A DNA stretch of 64,000 nt, from contig OX030966.1 in the NCBI GenBank assembly GCA_943735955.1, positions 2,812,011 through 2,876,010 of the forward strand, given 5' to 3'. A program made the translations under genes and the position numbers. Below are positions 63,211 through 64,000 of the stretch, one piece after another (position 1 is the first letter of the stretch; the number at the start of each line of letters is the position of its first letter). The notes beneath the pieces were generated by a model, which was not told where the DNA came from, ran no database searches, and saw only the letters and a program-made list of their open reading frames with translations. The DNA comes from Piscicola geometra (Eukaryota > Annelida > Clitellata > Hirudinida > Piscicolidae).

Positions 63211-64000
63211 TCACCAACTCATGAGGGCCTCTTCTTCAGCCTTCCACAGTCGCGTCAACTGCTCTTGAACCTTGTGTTTCTGCTGCATATTTGACTGGAT
63301 GATCTCGTTCGCCTCTTCCTGACTCAAACTCAACTGCACTTTTTTGCCTCCTCTCGTGATGCTCTTCTTGAGGGTGAGTTGGGACTGGCCGAGGAAGGAA
63401 GGAGGGGGTGAGATGACAGGGGATGAGATGACAGGGGATGAGATGACAGGGGATGAGATGACCGAGGATGAGATGACAGGTGGTGAAGAGATTAAAGGGG
63501 GTGGTGAGGAAGTGAGAGGGGGTAGTGATATTGTTTGTTCGGGGGATTGAAGCTGTTGGGACTTTATTGTAGAATTTTTTGAAAGAGTAAATGGTGATAA
63601 TACTGATGGTGATGGCGATGGTGCTGGTGATAGTGATGAAGATGATAGTTTGTAAAAAATTTCCTGGACAGGTGAATTGAAGACTGGATGTTGAAGTTTT
63701 GAGATGGGAAGTTGATCCTGTTCTTTCGAAAAGACTCTTTGTGTTATTTCCAGCTTTTTTTGTGGTTGTTGTGCTTTTTCTTTTTGTTGTTTTCGTCTTT
63801 CTTGAAGAAGATTTTGTGTATCACTTGAAAAAGGTTTAGTGATCAGAAATGGCGTTTCCAGTGGCAAAGAGAACGAAAAGGTTGAAAGTTGGGTCAAAGT
63901 TAGCTTGGTCGGAGTTAGGGAGGGCGGAGTAAGTTGGATCGGAGTAATATGGGTCGGATTAAGTTTGTGTTCCAAAGTATGTTTGTGTTCTTGTGCCGAT
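63211..64000 (-). CDS. Unidentified gene, 3'-terminal coding exon, incomplete at window edge
   Basis: A minus-strand frame is open from the window edge to a stop at 63211-63213, about 262 codons. I do not recognise the protein. It is Ser/Pro/Gln/Leu-rich: an N-terminal part with Thr/Pro/Leu, a Gln/Lys-rich segment (QERRKQQKEKAQQPQKK), Ser/Pro low complexity, a five-fold VISSP-type tandem repeat encoded by 15-bp units (about 63409-63482), and a basic patch (KKSITRGGKKVQLSL). It ends in a predicted helical or coiled-coil C terminus (SQEEANEIIQSNMQQKHKVQ ... EEEALMSW). The end looks the most conserved-like. No start is assigned because the frame continues beyond 64000. A possible AATAAA on this strand lies at 62894-62899. 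The gene converges on the turtle gene. Confidence 0.6.
   Translation of the reverse strand, partial: SAQEHKHTLEHKLNPTHITPIQLTPPSLTPTKLTLTQLSTFSFSLPLETPFLITKPFSSDTQNLLQERRKQQKEKAQQPQKKLEITQRVFSKEQDQLPISKLQHPVFNSPVQEIFYKLSSSSLSPAPSPSPSVLSPFTLSKNSTIKSQQLQSPEQTISLPPLTSSPPPLISSPPVISSSVISSPVISSPVISSPVISPPPSFLGQSQLTLKKSITRGGKKVQLSLSQEEANEIIQSNMQQKHKVQEQLTRLWKAEEEALMSW

Overview
This is a stretch of animal (metazoan) nuclear DNA. It is AT-rich, dominated by introns and repeats, and has spliced exons with GT-AG borders, decayed non-LTR retrotransposons, tRNA-derived SINEs and very long microsatellites. There are no bacterial operons. I cannot place the species; exons carrying large low-complexity insertions and long repeat-filled introns suggest an invertebrate.

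The main content is one plus-strand gene from about 8.6 kb to 60.3 kb, assembled exon by exon by matching splice phases. It encodes a single-pass immunoglobulin-superfamily protein of the turtle/IGSF9 (Dasm1) family. The window holds the probable end of Ig1 (8614-8659), Ig2 (13077-14573), a possible 21-nt microexon (17352-17372), Ig3 (three exons, 18469-19869), Ig4 (22592-22863, 23691-23817), Ig5 (31706-31825, 31990-32195, 40423-40468, 40703-40807), FN3-1 (42263-42374, 42793-42943, 43729-43792), an acidic linker exon (43996 to about 44223), FN3-2 (45130-45512, 45759-45885), the transmembrane exon (47871-48086), a Gln-rich cytoplasmic exon (54434-54869) and two candidate last exons (59563-59594, 60128-60267) ending in a class I PDZ-ligand-like tail. 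The signal peptide and most of Ig1 lie upstream of the window. A second gene enters from the right edge on the minus strand (63211-64000) and converges on the first.

The rest is intron or intergenic DNA. From 1 to 8.6 kb there is a tRNA-like SINE, a 1.18-kb element with terminal inverted repeats that holds an APC6/CDC16-like gene fragment, a decayed transposon protein, a (GT)n array and a divergent 30-bp repeat that reads as a 10-residue protein repeat. Later introns hold two copies of a LINE, several SINE families, and (GT)n, (AC)n, (TAG)n, (CAT)n, (ACTC)n and (ATCC)n arrays, two of them with higher-order structure.

The most unusual feature concerns the introns. Many donors are followed by about 100-300 nt that is G/T-rich and nearly free of C. 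Many acceptors are preceded by 200-660 nt that is A/C/T-rich and nearly free of G. The two ends of an intron are therefore partly complementary and could pair in the pre-mRNA. The same signature pointed to extra exons (8614-8659, 59563-59594) and a possible cryptic exon (27336-27457). A second striking trait is that several domains carry in-frame low-complexity insertions: about 400 residues in Ig2, His/Tyr-rich in Ig4, charged in Ig5 and Asn-rich in FN3-2.
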